From: an uncultured bacterium
GTDB lineage: Bacteria; Verrucomicrobiota; Kiritimatiellia; RFP12; UBA1067
Assembly (NCBI GenBank): GCA_902780865.1
Contig: CACZHC010000030.1
Coordinates: 1 to 33,729 of the forward strand
Reading direction: 5' to 3'
Length of the DNA: 33,729 bases
How positions within the stretch are numbered: the stretch's first letter is position 1; every line of letters begins with the position of its first letter. A model generated the notes under the pieces. That model was not told where the DNA came from. It made no database searches and saw only the letters and a list, made by a program, of their open reading frames with translations. Position numbers and translations under genes: made by a program. Positions 23,992-31,557 of the stretch are shown in pieces.

Positions 23992-25596
23992 TCATTTGCG
24001 CCGCGCAAGCGCCTCGTGGTACTCGGAGTAGCTTCCCTCGAACCAGGTCGTCTTCCCCTTCCCCTCGAACGCGAGGATGTGCGTCGCGATTCTGTCGAGG
24101 AACCAGCGGTCGTGCGAGACCACCATCACGCAGCCGCCGAAGTCCTGAAGGCCCTCTTCCAAAGAGCGGAGCGTCGCGACGTCGAGGTCGTTCGTCGGCT
24201 CATCGAGGAGAAGGAGGTTCCCGCCGGACGTCAGCAGCTTCGCGAGGTGGACGCGGTTTCTTTCGCCGCCAGAGAGGACGCCCACCTTCTTCTGCTGCTC
24301 TGGCCCGCGGAAGTTGAAGCGCGAGCAGTAGGCGCGGCCGTTCATCATGGTGGTTCCCGCGAGCTTCACGAACTCGCCCCCGCCGGTGATCGCCTCGTAG
24401 ACCGTCTCGTCGGGCTTGAGCTCGCTTCTCGTCTGGTCGACATACGAGAGCTTCACCGTGTCGCCGACCTTGAAAGAGCCCTCCACCGGCTGGAGCTGAC
24501 CCGTGATGAGCTTGAAGAGCGTCGTCTTGCCGGCGCCGTTCGCACCGATGACGCCGACGATGCCGCCGCGCGGAAGGTCGAAGTTGAGGTCCGAGTAGAG
24601 GACCTGGTCGCCGAACGCCATCTTGACGTGCTCTGCGCGGACGACAAGGTCGCCAAGCCGCGGCCCCGGCGGGATGCGGATGACGAGATCGTCCTCGCGC
24701 GTCGACACCTCCTGCTTCTGCAGTTCCTCGTAGCGCTCGACGCGGGCCTTTGCCTTCGCGTGGCGGCCCGAGGGATTCGTCTGGATCCACTTGAGCTCGT
24801 TCTCGAGAAGCTTCTGCCTGGACTTCTCGACCTTCGCCTCGCGCGCAAGCATCGCCTCCTTCTGCTTAAGCCATTCCTCGTAGTTGCCCTTGTAGGGGTA
24901 GCAGATGCCGTGGTCAAGCTCGAGAATCCACTCGGTGACGTCGGAGAGGAAGTAGCGGTCGTGAGTGACGACGATAAGAGTTCCCTTGAACTCCTTCAAG
25001 TACGCCTCGAGGCGGAAGGTTGTCTCGGCGTCGAGATGGTTCGTCGGCTCGTCGAGGAGAAGGACGTCAGGGTTCGACAGGAGAAGCCGCGTAATCGCGA
25101 CGCGACGGCGCTCGCCGCCAGAGAGGACGCCGACCTGCTTCGACCCGTCGGGGCAGCCGAGGTCTGCCATGCGGCGCTCCACAAGGTTCTCGAGGTTCCA
25201 GTAGTCGTTCGCGTCGATGATCGCCTGGAGCCGCTCCATCTCCGCGGCGGCCTTGGGGTCGTCGAGCTCGCAGCAGAGGTCCTCGTAGCGAGTCACCATG
25301 GCCTGCGCGTCCGCAACGCCCTCCATAACCGTTTCGAGGACGGTCTTCGAGTCGTCGAGCTCCGGCTCCTGCGGGAGATAGCCGACCTTCGTCCCCTTCG
25401 CGACCTGCACCGTGCCCATGAGGTCGGTGTCTAGACCCGCGAGGATCTTGAGGAGCGACGACTTGCCCGCGCCGTTCGCGCCGATGACGCCGATATGCGC
25501 ACCGTAGAAGAACGAGAGGTTGACGTCCTTCAGGATCGTCTTCGTGCCGACCTGCTTTGTGACGTCGATCAAGCTGAACTGGTATTCACCTGCCAT
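23992..25596 (-). CDS. ettA: Energy-dependent translational throttle ABC-F protein EttA
   Basis: Ribosome-binding ABC-F ATPase that acts at the E site and couples translation to ATP/ADP levels. The 534-aa product carries two ABC domains: Walker A GANGAGKSS and GANGAGKTT, signatures LSGGERRR and LSGGERNR, Walker B LLLDEPTNHLD and LLLDEPTNDLD. The arm and P-site tether regions are recognisable (QKEAMLAREAKVEKSRQK, NELKWIQTNPSGRHAKAKAR), and the latter is diagnostic of EttA rather than Uup or YheS. There is no transmembrane segment. The leader between its -10 box and the ATG is made of heptad repeats (array E) and shows no clear Shine-Dalgarno. Confidence 0.96.
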   Translation of the reverse strand: MAGEYQFSLIDVTKQVGTKTILKDVNLSFFYGAHIGVIGANGAGKSSLLKILAGLDTDLMGTVQVAKGTKVGYLPQEPELDDSKTVLETVMEGVADAQAMVTRYEDLCCELDDPKAAAEMERLQAIIDANDYWNLENLVERRMADLGCPDGSKQVGVLSGGERRRVAITRLLLSNPDVLLLDEPTNHLDAETTFRLEAYLKEFKGTLIVVTHDRYFLSDVTEWILELDHGICYPYKGNYEEWLKQKEAMLAREAKVEKSRQKLLENELKWIQTNPSGRHAKAKARVERYEELQKQEVSTREDDLVIRIPPGPRLGDLVVRAEHVKMAFGDQVLYSDLNFDLPRGGIVGVIGANGAGKTTLFKLITGQLQPVEGSFKVGDTVKLSYVDQTRSELKPDETVYEAITGGGEFVKLAGTTMMNGRAYCSRFNFRGPEQQKKVGVLSGGERNRVHLAKLLTSGGNLLLLDEPTNDLDVATLRSLEEGLQDFGGCVMVVSHDRWFLDRIATHILAFEGKGKTTWFEGSYSEYHEALARRK

Positions 25597-25600
25597 GGCA

Positions 25601-25628
25601 ATATTAAAAGTTAGAAGTTACGAATTAA
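25601..25628. repeat. Heptanucleotide tandem array E (about 4 units) in the ettA leader
   Basis: Four phased AT-rich 7-bp units related to AAGTTAV/RWATTAA, lying between the putative ettA -10 box and the start codon. A degenerate fifth unit follows. Confidence 0.6.
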
Positions 25629-25633
25629 AAGGC

Positions 25634-25639
25634 ATTATA
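25634..25639 (-). promoter_or_regulatory. -10 box of ettA
   Basis: A perfect TATAAT on the minus strand, preceded directly by TG. The predicted leader is about 30 nt and consists of heptad array E. Confidence 0.55.
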
Positions 25640-25687
25640 CACTATTTCATCGGTGAAAGGCAATGCCCTTGATTGGCAACACGAAAG

Positions 25688-27559
25688 TCAATCGCGTACC
25701 GCGGCAAGCACCTCTACGAGCTTGGCGTATGTCAGCGGCTTGAGCAGGATTCCGGTGAAGAGGTCTGCCCTGTCGTCCTGGTGCGACTCCGTGTCTGCCG
25801 TCACCGCATAGGCCGGGAGATGCTTGAAGCGGGAATCGGCACGGAGCTTCTCAACGAACTCGATGCCGTTCATGTTCGGCATCCAGACATCTGAAAGGAT
25901 GAAATCGTGCGGATGTCCCGCCTTCGCGGCAGAATCAAGTTTCGAGAGCGCCTCCCCGCCGTCGCTCGCATGGTCGATCGTGGTTACGCCCGCCCTCCTC
26001 AAAAAAGCCGTCAAGACCAGGCGATTGACCGGGGAATCGTCAACGACAAGCACGTGCTTGGGCAGGTTCTTCAGTTCGACTACAGTCTTCTGCTCGGTGT
26101 CCGCAGTCGCCTTTGCGTCGCTTGTCACGATGCCCGGGATGCGGGCCCTGAACGTCGAGCCCTTCCCGAGCTCGCTCTCAACGACGAGTTCGCCGCCCAT
26201 CACCTCGACAAGACGCCTGCATATGGACAGCCCCAATCCCGTTCCCACGGCCCTGTCCGCGGAATGACTCGGGTCGTGGACCTGAACGAACGGATCCAAG
26301 ATGCGCGTGAGCATGTCTGACGCAATGCCGCAGCCGGTGTCGGAGACGGAGACCTCGAGATTCGTGCCGACGTAAGACGCCGAGACTGTCACGGACCCAC
26401 TGTTGGTGAACTTTACGGCGTTCCCAATCAAGTTGAAGAGTATTTGCCTTAACCTGTGTTCGTCCAACATGACGGTCGGCACGTCCGCAGTCCGGTTGAC
26501 GAGCTCAATGCCCTTGTCGGACGCAGCCATACGGAAGGATGTAAACACCTTGTCCGTCAGCTGGGACAAATTCACAGGCTCCGGCTTGAGCGTCATCTTC
26601 CCGGCATCCATCTTCGCGAGGTCCAGGACGTCGTTTACGAGCTGCAGAAGCGTTTCTCCGCATGTGCGGATGGATTTGAGCGCCACGTCCCGCTCGGCGG
26701 GGCTCTCCATGCCGCGCTGAAGCAGCTCGGAATATCCGAGAATGGCATTGAGCGGCGTACGTATGTCGTGGCTCACAATGCTGAAGAACATGCTGCGCGC
26801 CTTCTCGGCCGTACGGGCGCGCTCAAGCGCCTTCTCTATCTCGGCCATGTGCTTCGCCGCCTGCTCGCGCTCTATGACGGCTTGCCGCAGTTCGGCGCGC
26901 TCGCCCTCGATGACGAAGACATGGAGGAAGCAGCTTCCGATGAGACAGCCAAGCGCGTAAAGCGGCAAGAGCGGCCAGATGACTTGAAAGACAATGGCCA
27001 CCGTCATGGTGAGGCAGAACAAAAACACCATTATGTTTCGCCGCTGCCCGGGACCGCGTCCGCCAAGGACCTTCAGAAACACGAAAAGCGCCATAAGGGC
27101 GTTGAAGGCAACAAGGAGAGAGAAAACCAGGTAGCGTATCGAGCCGCCGACATAAGCGCCCTTTGCGTCAAAGAAGAAAAAGCACTTGTTGAACGGATTT
27201 GCCGCCAAGGCGATGACGATGAAGGCTAAAAGCGCATATCCAAACCAGGAGAGTATCCGCGCCGGCCATCTGCCGATTCCAAGACAGGCGATGACAAAAT
27301 GACACCACAGGAGAACCGCTACCGCAAGTGTGATGAAGTACAGCGACGTGTCGACAAACATCGCGCTTGTCCAGCCAAGCCCGGCAAAAATACCCCAGGC
27401 CGCATCCGTTATGTAGTAGGCAAGGATGCCCCTCAGAAAGTCGCGGTAGCGCGCACCATGTGCGGTGACCGGCCCCCGACCTGCAAGCAGGTCGAAATTG
27501 ATTATCAGGTGGATTGCCACCGCCACAAAGGCCATTGCCGAATAGATGTAGTCCTGCAT
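25688..27559 (-). CDS. Membrane-bound hybrid sensor histidine kinase with receiver domain
   Basis: A 623-aa signalling protein. The first about 215 residues are seven or so hydrophobic helices with no periplasmic sensor domain, so it probably senses a membrane or small hydrophobic cue. A coiled coil (218-255) follows, then the HisKA domain with phospho-acceptor His264 in SHDIRTPLNAILGYSELL. The HATPase comes next, with N box FNLIGNAVKFTNSG (375-388), G1 SDTGCGIA and G2 VGTGLGLSICRRLV. A C-terminal REC domain (about 502-620) has the acidic pair VVDDS and phospho-Asp557 in ILSDVWMPNMNG, plus LLKPL with the conserved Lys. No separate output regulator lies in the window. It follows the metallo-beta-lactamase gene by 33 nt. 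Confidence 0.93.
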   Translation of the reverse strand: MQDYIYSAMAFVAVAIHLIINFDLLAGRGPVTAHGARYRDFLRGILAYYITDAAWGIFAGLGWTSAMFVDTSLYFITLAVAVLLWCHFVIACLGIGRWPARILSWFGYALLAFIVIALAANPFNKCFFFFDAKGAYVGGSIRYLVFSLLVAFNALMALFVFLKVLGGRGPGQRRNIMVFLFCLTMTVAIVFQVIWPLLPLYALGCLIGSCFLHVFVIEGERAELRQAVIEREQAAKHMAEIEKALERARTAEKARSMFFSIVSHDIRTPLNAILGYSELLQRGMESPAERDVALKSIRTCGETLLQLVNDVLDLAKMDAGKMTLKPEPVNLSQLTDKVFTSFRMAASDKGIELVNRTADVPTVMLDEHRLRQILFNLIGNAVKFTNSGSVTVSASYVGTNLEVSVSDTGCGIASDMLTRILDPFVQVHDPSHSADRAVGTGLGLSICRRLVEVMGGELVVESELGKGSTFRARIPGIVTSDAKATADTEQKTVVELKNLPKHVLVVDDSPVNRLVLTAFLRRAGVTTIDHASDGGEALSKLDSAAKAGHPHDFILSDVWMPNMNGIEFVEKLRADSRFKHLPAYAVTADTESHQDDRADLFTGILLKPLTYAKLVEVLAAVRD

Positions 27560-27592
27560 TCCCGTTCCCTAAGAAGAGCCTGCCCCTTTTCT

Positions 27593-28861
27593 TTACCTCG
27601 ATTTCTCGAAGAGGAAGCTTTCGCCGTAGCCAAGGGGATGGACGCGCGGCCAGGGGAATTCCCTGTTCCCGAGGCGGTCCTTGCGCGTATACATCTCGTG
27701 GTACGATTCGCGATGGTCGACGCCGTGGCCGAGCTCGTTTTCATGGGATGGCAGCAGCACGGACTTCGTACGGTCGAAGCCGGGCGCGCCCGCGCAGCAA
27801 TTCACCATGCCCTGGACGTTGTTCCATGTCGAGGCGATGATGACATCGGCCGGCGGGCACTTCGACAGCATCCGCTCCTTGACCAAGACGGAGTTGTCGC
27901 CGTTGTCCGCCACAAGCACGCCGTCGATGTCGATGAGATACACGTTGCAGGGCACGTCCTCGCCCTGATTGCCGAGAAAGTTCCTCACTTTCACCCCGCC
28001 GACATCGACTGGCTCAATATGGTCCTCCGTCAGCTTGACGCAGCACGGAGCCGTCGTGAGGATCTTCTTCTCGGCCACATACTTGCCGTCTGGGCCCTTT
28101 TTCGACGGACGGTTCGCCGTATACGCCACGAGGTCGCACGGCACGACGACGGGCTTTCCAGCCGCGACGAATGCCGCGATCCCGGCGCGGTCGTAGTGGT
28201 CGCCGTGCGGGTGGGTGACGAAAATCATGTCGGCGAGATTCGCGAGGCGCTTCCAGTCCGCCTCGGACCATACGACGACGTTGGTGTCGGGCATAAAGCG
28301 CCCTTCCACGACATCGTAGAACTTGGGACGGGCTGTTATGTCGATCGCGACGGTGTGCTTCGACCCTTTGATGATGTAGCCCATGTTGTAGATGCGCCAA
28401 AGGCGCAGACTGCCATCGGGAATCTTTGCGGCGGCGACCTCCGCAAACACCCTCTCGCGGGCTCCCGCGCAGTATTCGCGGACGACTTCCTTAAACGCCT
28501 GCCTGTCCTCCGGGCTCGAATTCTTGAGATCGTAGTTGTCGAGATGGAGCGGATAGTCAATGATCCTGAGCCCGTGTTCGCGGTTTTTGTCGTTGAAGTC
28601 GCCACCCTCGCTTGCCTTAAGGAGCTCAGCCCCGCGCCTGATCGCGGCACGCATCCATTCCGCCGTGGCTGACGCGCCATTCACGGCCTCTGCAAGTTCC
28701 GTCTCGCCGACGCTGTTCGCGTAGGCGACGAGGTCGGCCTTGAGCTCGGCAGTCGGTTTCGGCTTCCAGTCGAAGGCAGATGCGAAGACGACGACAGCCG
28801 CCAATGCCGCGAGGCGCAACACATTGGCGAGAGGTCTCGCCATCGAAACTTCAGGAGTCAT
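27593..28861 (-). CDS. Metallo-beta-lactamase-fold protein, exported
   Basis: A 422-aa protein with an N-terminal hydrophobic signal sequence (MARPLANVLRLAALAAVVV...FASA, from the internal Met at 28843) and a helical N-terminal region (about 30-150). An MBL-fold domain follows, with metal site THPHGDHYD (HxHxDH) and downstream DNGDNS and LLPSHENELGHGVDH. It resembles the UlaG-like/L-ascorbate-lactonase-type or broad MBL hydrolases; the substrate cannot be read. I place the start at 28861 because an extended -10 box ends 9 nt upstream, so an earlier in-frame ATG at 28891 would not be transcribed. It precedes the histidine kinase gene by 33 nt and may share its transcript. Confidence 0.8.
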   Translation of the reverse strand: MTPEVSMARPLANVLRLAALAAVVVFASAFDWKPKPTAELKADLVAYANSVGETELAEAVNGASATAEWMRAAIRRGAELLKASEGGDFNDKNREHGLRIIDYPLHLDNYDLKNSSPEDRQAFKEVVREYCAGARERVFAEVAAAKIPDGSLRLWRIYNMGYIIKGSKHTVAIDITARPKFYDVVEGRFMPDTNVVVWSEADWKRLANLADMIFVTHPHGDHYDRAGIAAFVAAGKPVVVPCDLVAYTANRPSKKGPDGKYVAEKKILTTAPCCVKLTEDHIEPVDVGGVKVRNFLGNQGEDVPCNVYLIDIDGVLVADNGDNSVLVKERMLSKCPPADVIIASTWNNVQGMVNCCAGAPGFDRTKSVLLPSHENELGHGVDHRESYHEMYTRKDRLGNREFPWPRVHPLGYGESFLFEKSR

Positions 28862-28870
28862 ATCGCCTGT

Positions 28871-28879
28871 ATTATACCA
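28871..28879 (-). promoter_or_regulatory. Extended -10 promoter of the MBL-fold gene
   Basis: TGG followed by TATAAT on the minus strand, ending 9 nt before the ATG at 28861. It predicts a leader of only about 2 nt. Confidence 0.6.
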
Positions 28880-28910
28880 AAAACGCGCCAACCCGTCAGA
28901 CGCCCGATAT

Positions 28911-29404
28911 CTGGAGTTTACCCATTTTTTAGCTGCTGCCGGTCAAGCCCTCGTCAAAGCCGCCGAATTTAACTCCGATCAGCAGGGCTCTCGCTACCGC
29001 TCCGCAGAATTTCATTTGCTTCGCACCCATCATTCGTGTCTCGCTGAATGATACAAGTCGTCTTTAAGCTGGAGGAAGTATCCTCCAGACCTCCTCACTG
29101 CCGCGACGGAGTGGTTGCTACGCCTTCAAAACCTGCCGAAGGCAGCCCCAAAAGACAATTCAACGCACGGAATCGCCGTTGAGACATCGCGAAGCTGCGG
29201 AGCGGGAATGCACCGAAGCGATGCGGAGGGTAGATTCGGCGAAGCCGAACCCGAAGGGCGCTCAAGCGTCTGCGCGAGAGCCCTAACGTTCGGAGTTTCT
29301 TTTTGTCAGGAAGAAAACGTCCATTTCACTTACGAAAATGCGTCTCACCCTTTATCCACAGGGGTGAGATGCACTTTGACTGTCAAAAAATGGGTAAACT
29401 CCAG
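28911..29404. mobile_element. MITE-like or structured-RNA element with 20-bp perfect terminal inverted repeats
   Basis: CTGGAGTTTACCCATTTTTT at 28911-28930 is matched exactly in reverse complement at 29385-29404. Two further inverted pairs nest inside in the correct order: 28971-28994 with 29274-29297 (ends perfect, centre mismatched) and 28997-29007 with 29195-29205 (11 bp perfect). Local hairpins occur at 29069-29088 and 29343-29369. There is no transposase and no clear target-site duplication. Confidence 0.55.
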
Positions 29405-29960
29405 AAACGACAAATCCAGCGTGGCGAGTTGGGCGAAGGCTCGCCCGACCCGTTCGGTCTTGTCGTCGCGACGGCTTTCGCACATCAGACAATAAGCCTT
29501 ATTCAGCCGCCATGCCTCGGCATCTACCGCTGGCTACGTACGAGGGCGCCTCCTACGCCTGCGAGACAAGACCTGCCTCTCGTGCGACCTTCGCCCAACT
29601 CGTCTCCGTCGCCGTGATGCACCAGCTGCGGACACGCAAGGACACGCCCCCCTTCCATACACGCGACATGCTGGTAGGGACTAGCGCACGCCTCTATCGA
29701 CCGCTTACGCGGCTCGGCCTGCGGTCTCGGGCGATATTCGCTCGTCCGATCCACTGTGGAGGCGAGGGGAGTGGCCTGCCGAGCAAGAGGAGCTTGCGGC
29801 CCAGCATGACTGGCGACGCTTTGTAACTGCAAAGAACTCTTTAGCGCAAGCGATAAGGAGCAGATCCCGTTGACCTCGGTCATGTCATGCTGGAGGGGTG
29901 CCGCAAGCGACGGTTTGATCGAGCAGGCTTCGACCCTCGTCGGAGCCAAGCATGCCTTGG

Positions 29961-31316
29961 CTACTCGCCATCTATCTTAATGACATAGTCCCTGGCCCTG
30001 AAATCGTCCGGGTCCGGCAGCTCCTTCCCGGTGAAGATCCGATCCTCCCCGACACTCCAGAGAATTCCGGATTTGGCGTCGTATTTGATCTCCGCGGCAG
30101 TGTCGTACGGATCGACGGGGACGGACGGCAGAAACTGCGGCACGAGATCCGCAAGCTTCTCGACCCGCCTTCCCGTCTTGCGCCGGCACATTTCCAGGGA
30201 GAGGACGATGGAGGTCGCAGACGCCTCAAATTCAAGCTGCGCCCTTGAACTTGCAAGCGGATAAACACCCTGCACGGAGAGTTTCACAAGCACTTCACCA
30301 ACGTAGTTTGGCCGCAAAATAGCCAAGCGCCCCTTGTGGAGAACAGCGTTTGCCTTCGCATCGAACGCCGCACAAGCCGCCTTGTCGTAGTCGCGGGAAA
30401 GAAGCTCTCGTGCCTCCCGCATGTCTTCCGCAAGCAGATTCCTGACGCGGTTTGGATGGAAGGCAAAGGACTGGAGAATCCAGCCCAACGGTCCATGTGG
30501 CATGCTATCGCTCAGAGACCCTGGCCTGCCGAAAAGCCTGTCGCGCAACCAATGTTCCGCATCCACCGCCGCCATGACGGACCTGCGGAGCCGATCAGAA
30601 TCGCACATCGGACGAATCAGCTCCCTTATCGTCTCGAGTTCCCCGTCGGAAAGTTCCTTTGAACGGGCCGCTTCCCGCGCAAGCTGTAGCGCCAATCTAC
30701 AGGATACGCCGGCAAGAAGCCAATTGAAACTGCTTTCCACACCGTCCTGCATTTTCATGCCAATGGACAAAAGACTGCGCATGTCTTCCATCGCGGAGGC
30801 GATTTCGCCTCGCTCCAGCCGGCGACGACCGTCTTCATCCAACAGACGGAGAAGATCGATGGCCCTTAGCTCTTCATCATCCGCCCCTGATCCAGCGACT
30901 GCGGCCGCCAGCTCCCGCTCGCAGAACGCCACAAAGTCTTTGTCGCGCCAGAACGGACGCTTCGCCGCTTCGTGCAGAATGGCAATTGCCGCGGCGTTCG
31001 TCGCGAGGAATGCATCCATCCGCGCTTTCTCCTGCTCCGGCGTCAATTCGTCCTCGTCGTCCTCTTCCTCGTCATCGTCCTCGTCGCATTCAAGACAAGA
31101 CTCATCACAATAGACCTTTTGCGCCGCAAGCATCCCGACGTAGATGTTCTCCTCGTCTTTCGGCAATGAGAGGTCCGGCTTCCGCACAGACCGGGCGACT
31201 TCCGCGCTCAGTTCGCAGTCTCGCGTACCAAGCCAGAATATAACAGCCACCGCAACGAAAAACGCGGCAACACCCACAACAATCCATTTAAGCGGCATCC
31301 GAAGCGTATCCTGCAT
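29961..31316 (-). CDS. Unrecognised membrane-anchored protein with acidic stretch and pseudopilin-like C-terminal motif
   Basis: I do not recognise a family with certainty. The 451-aa product has an N-terminal membrane helix (about 8-29), a cluster of four Cys (CDESCLECDE region) next to a run of Asp/Glu around 60-80, a mostly helical middle and a C-terminal part reading VDPYDTAAEIKYDAKSG... SVGEDR. That last pattern (VDPY/F ... SVGxDR/K) is common at the end of pseudopilin-like and related PVC proteins. The start at 31316 follows AAGGGG; the longer in-frame opening upstream is low complexity. It follows the beta-galactosidase tail by 43 bp, so it may share its transcript. Confidence 0.7.
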   Translation of the reverse strand: MQDTLRMPLKWIVVGVAAFFVAVAVIFWLGTRDCELSAEVARSVRKPDLSLPKDEENIYVGMLAAQKVYCDESCLECDEDDDEEEDDEDELTPEQEKARMDAFLATNAAAIAILHEAAKRPFWRDKDFVAFCERELAAAVAGSGADDEELRAIDLLRLLDEDGRRRLERGEIASAMEDMRSLLSIGMKMQDGVESSFNWLLAGVSCRLALQLAREAARSKELSDGELETIRELIRPMCDSDRLRRSVMAAVDAEHWLRDRLFGRPGSLSDSMPHGPLGWILQSFAFHPNRVRNLLAEDMREARELLSRDYDKAACAAFDAKANAVLHKGRLAILRPNYVGEVLVKLSVQGVYPLASSRAQLEFEASATSIVLSLEMCRRKTGRRVEKLADLVPQFLPSVPVDPYDTAAEIKYDAKSGILWSVGEDRIFTGKELPDPDDFRARDYVIKIDGE

Positions 31317-31359
31317 AATCCGCACCCCTTCCCTTTCGGCACCTGCCGACCGTTGCTCC

Positions 31360-31557
31360 TTAGTGCAACGAGATCTCGGCAAGGGAGGCGAATTCGCGGC
31401 CGTTATGCTCATTGAGCCCCGTGAAGCGCCAGAAGCGCACAGGCGACGGCGCGGCGAACGCGAACTTCTGCTCGGCCGCGCCCGGCTTAAGCTGCGACGC
31501 AATCACTTCGCGCCATTGCTTGCCGTCCGCCGAAACCTCGAACTTGAAGTCCTTCAC
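31360..31557 (-). CDS. C-terminal half of an F5/8 type C (discoidin) domain, out of frame with the beta-galactosidase
   Basis: A 65-codon frame reading VKDFKFEVSADGKQW ... RFWRFTGLNEHNGREFASLAEI, which is the second half of a discoidin carbohydrate-binding domain. The first half (VDLGRTVNAKGVSIWQRQNG) ends the beta-galactosidase frame, whose TGA at 31554-31556 overlaps this frame's GTG (GTGA). A 1-bp deletion in the GGGCC region would explain it. Alternatively the GTG starts a coupled second product, like the ATGA junctions elsewhere in the window. Confidence 0.6.
   Translation of the reverse strand: MKDFKFEVSADGKQWREVIASQLKPGAAEQKFAFAAPSPVRFWRFTGLNEHNGREFASLAEISLH

Larger units (their letters stand above)
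28862..29960. other. 1.1-kb gene-free region rich in inverted repeats
   Basis: No open frame here has convincing protein character: the possible ones are short, overlap each other on both strands and look like low-complexity or repeat translation. The left part (28911-29404) is a nested inverted-repeat element described separately. The right part contains a 15-bp perfect inverted repeat (29425-29439 with 29588-29602) and a second, two-part one (29792-29810 with 29884-29908). A CTTGGCT/AGCCAAG hairpin (29944-29962) overlaps the stop of the next gene. A one-sided TGGTAGGG occurs near 29670. Structured RNA or degraded mobile DNA are the two readings. Confidence 0.55.

Noticed and set aside
22771..25434. 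Very long plus-strand open frame (over 880 codons) opposite the uronate reductase and ettA
   Set aside because: It spans two conserved genes on the opposite strand and has the low-complexity charged composition typical of antisense frames in GC-rich DNA.
28862..28891. ATG at 28891 as the MBL-fold start
   Set aside because: It is upstream of the extended -10 box at 28871-28879 and adds a non-signal-like extension.
29115..29949. Several overlapping short open frames on both strands
   Set aside because: They lack ribosome-binding sites and recognisable composition, overlap each other, and coincide with inverted repeats.
31340..31380. Terminator after the beta-galactosidase tail
   Set aside because: A GTTGC/GCAAC stem with outer GCCGA/TCGGC pairing is present, but no U-tract follows and the next gene starts only 43 bp away. 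I left it out as too weak.
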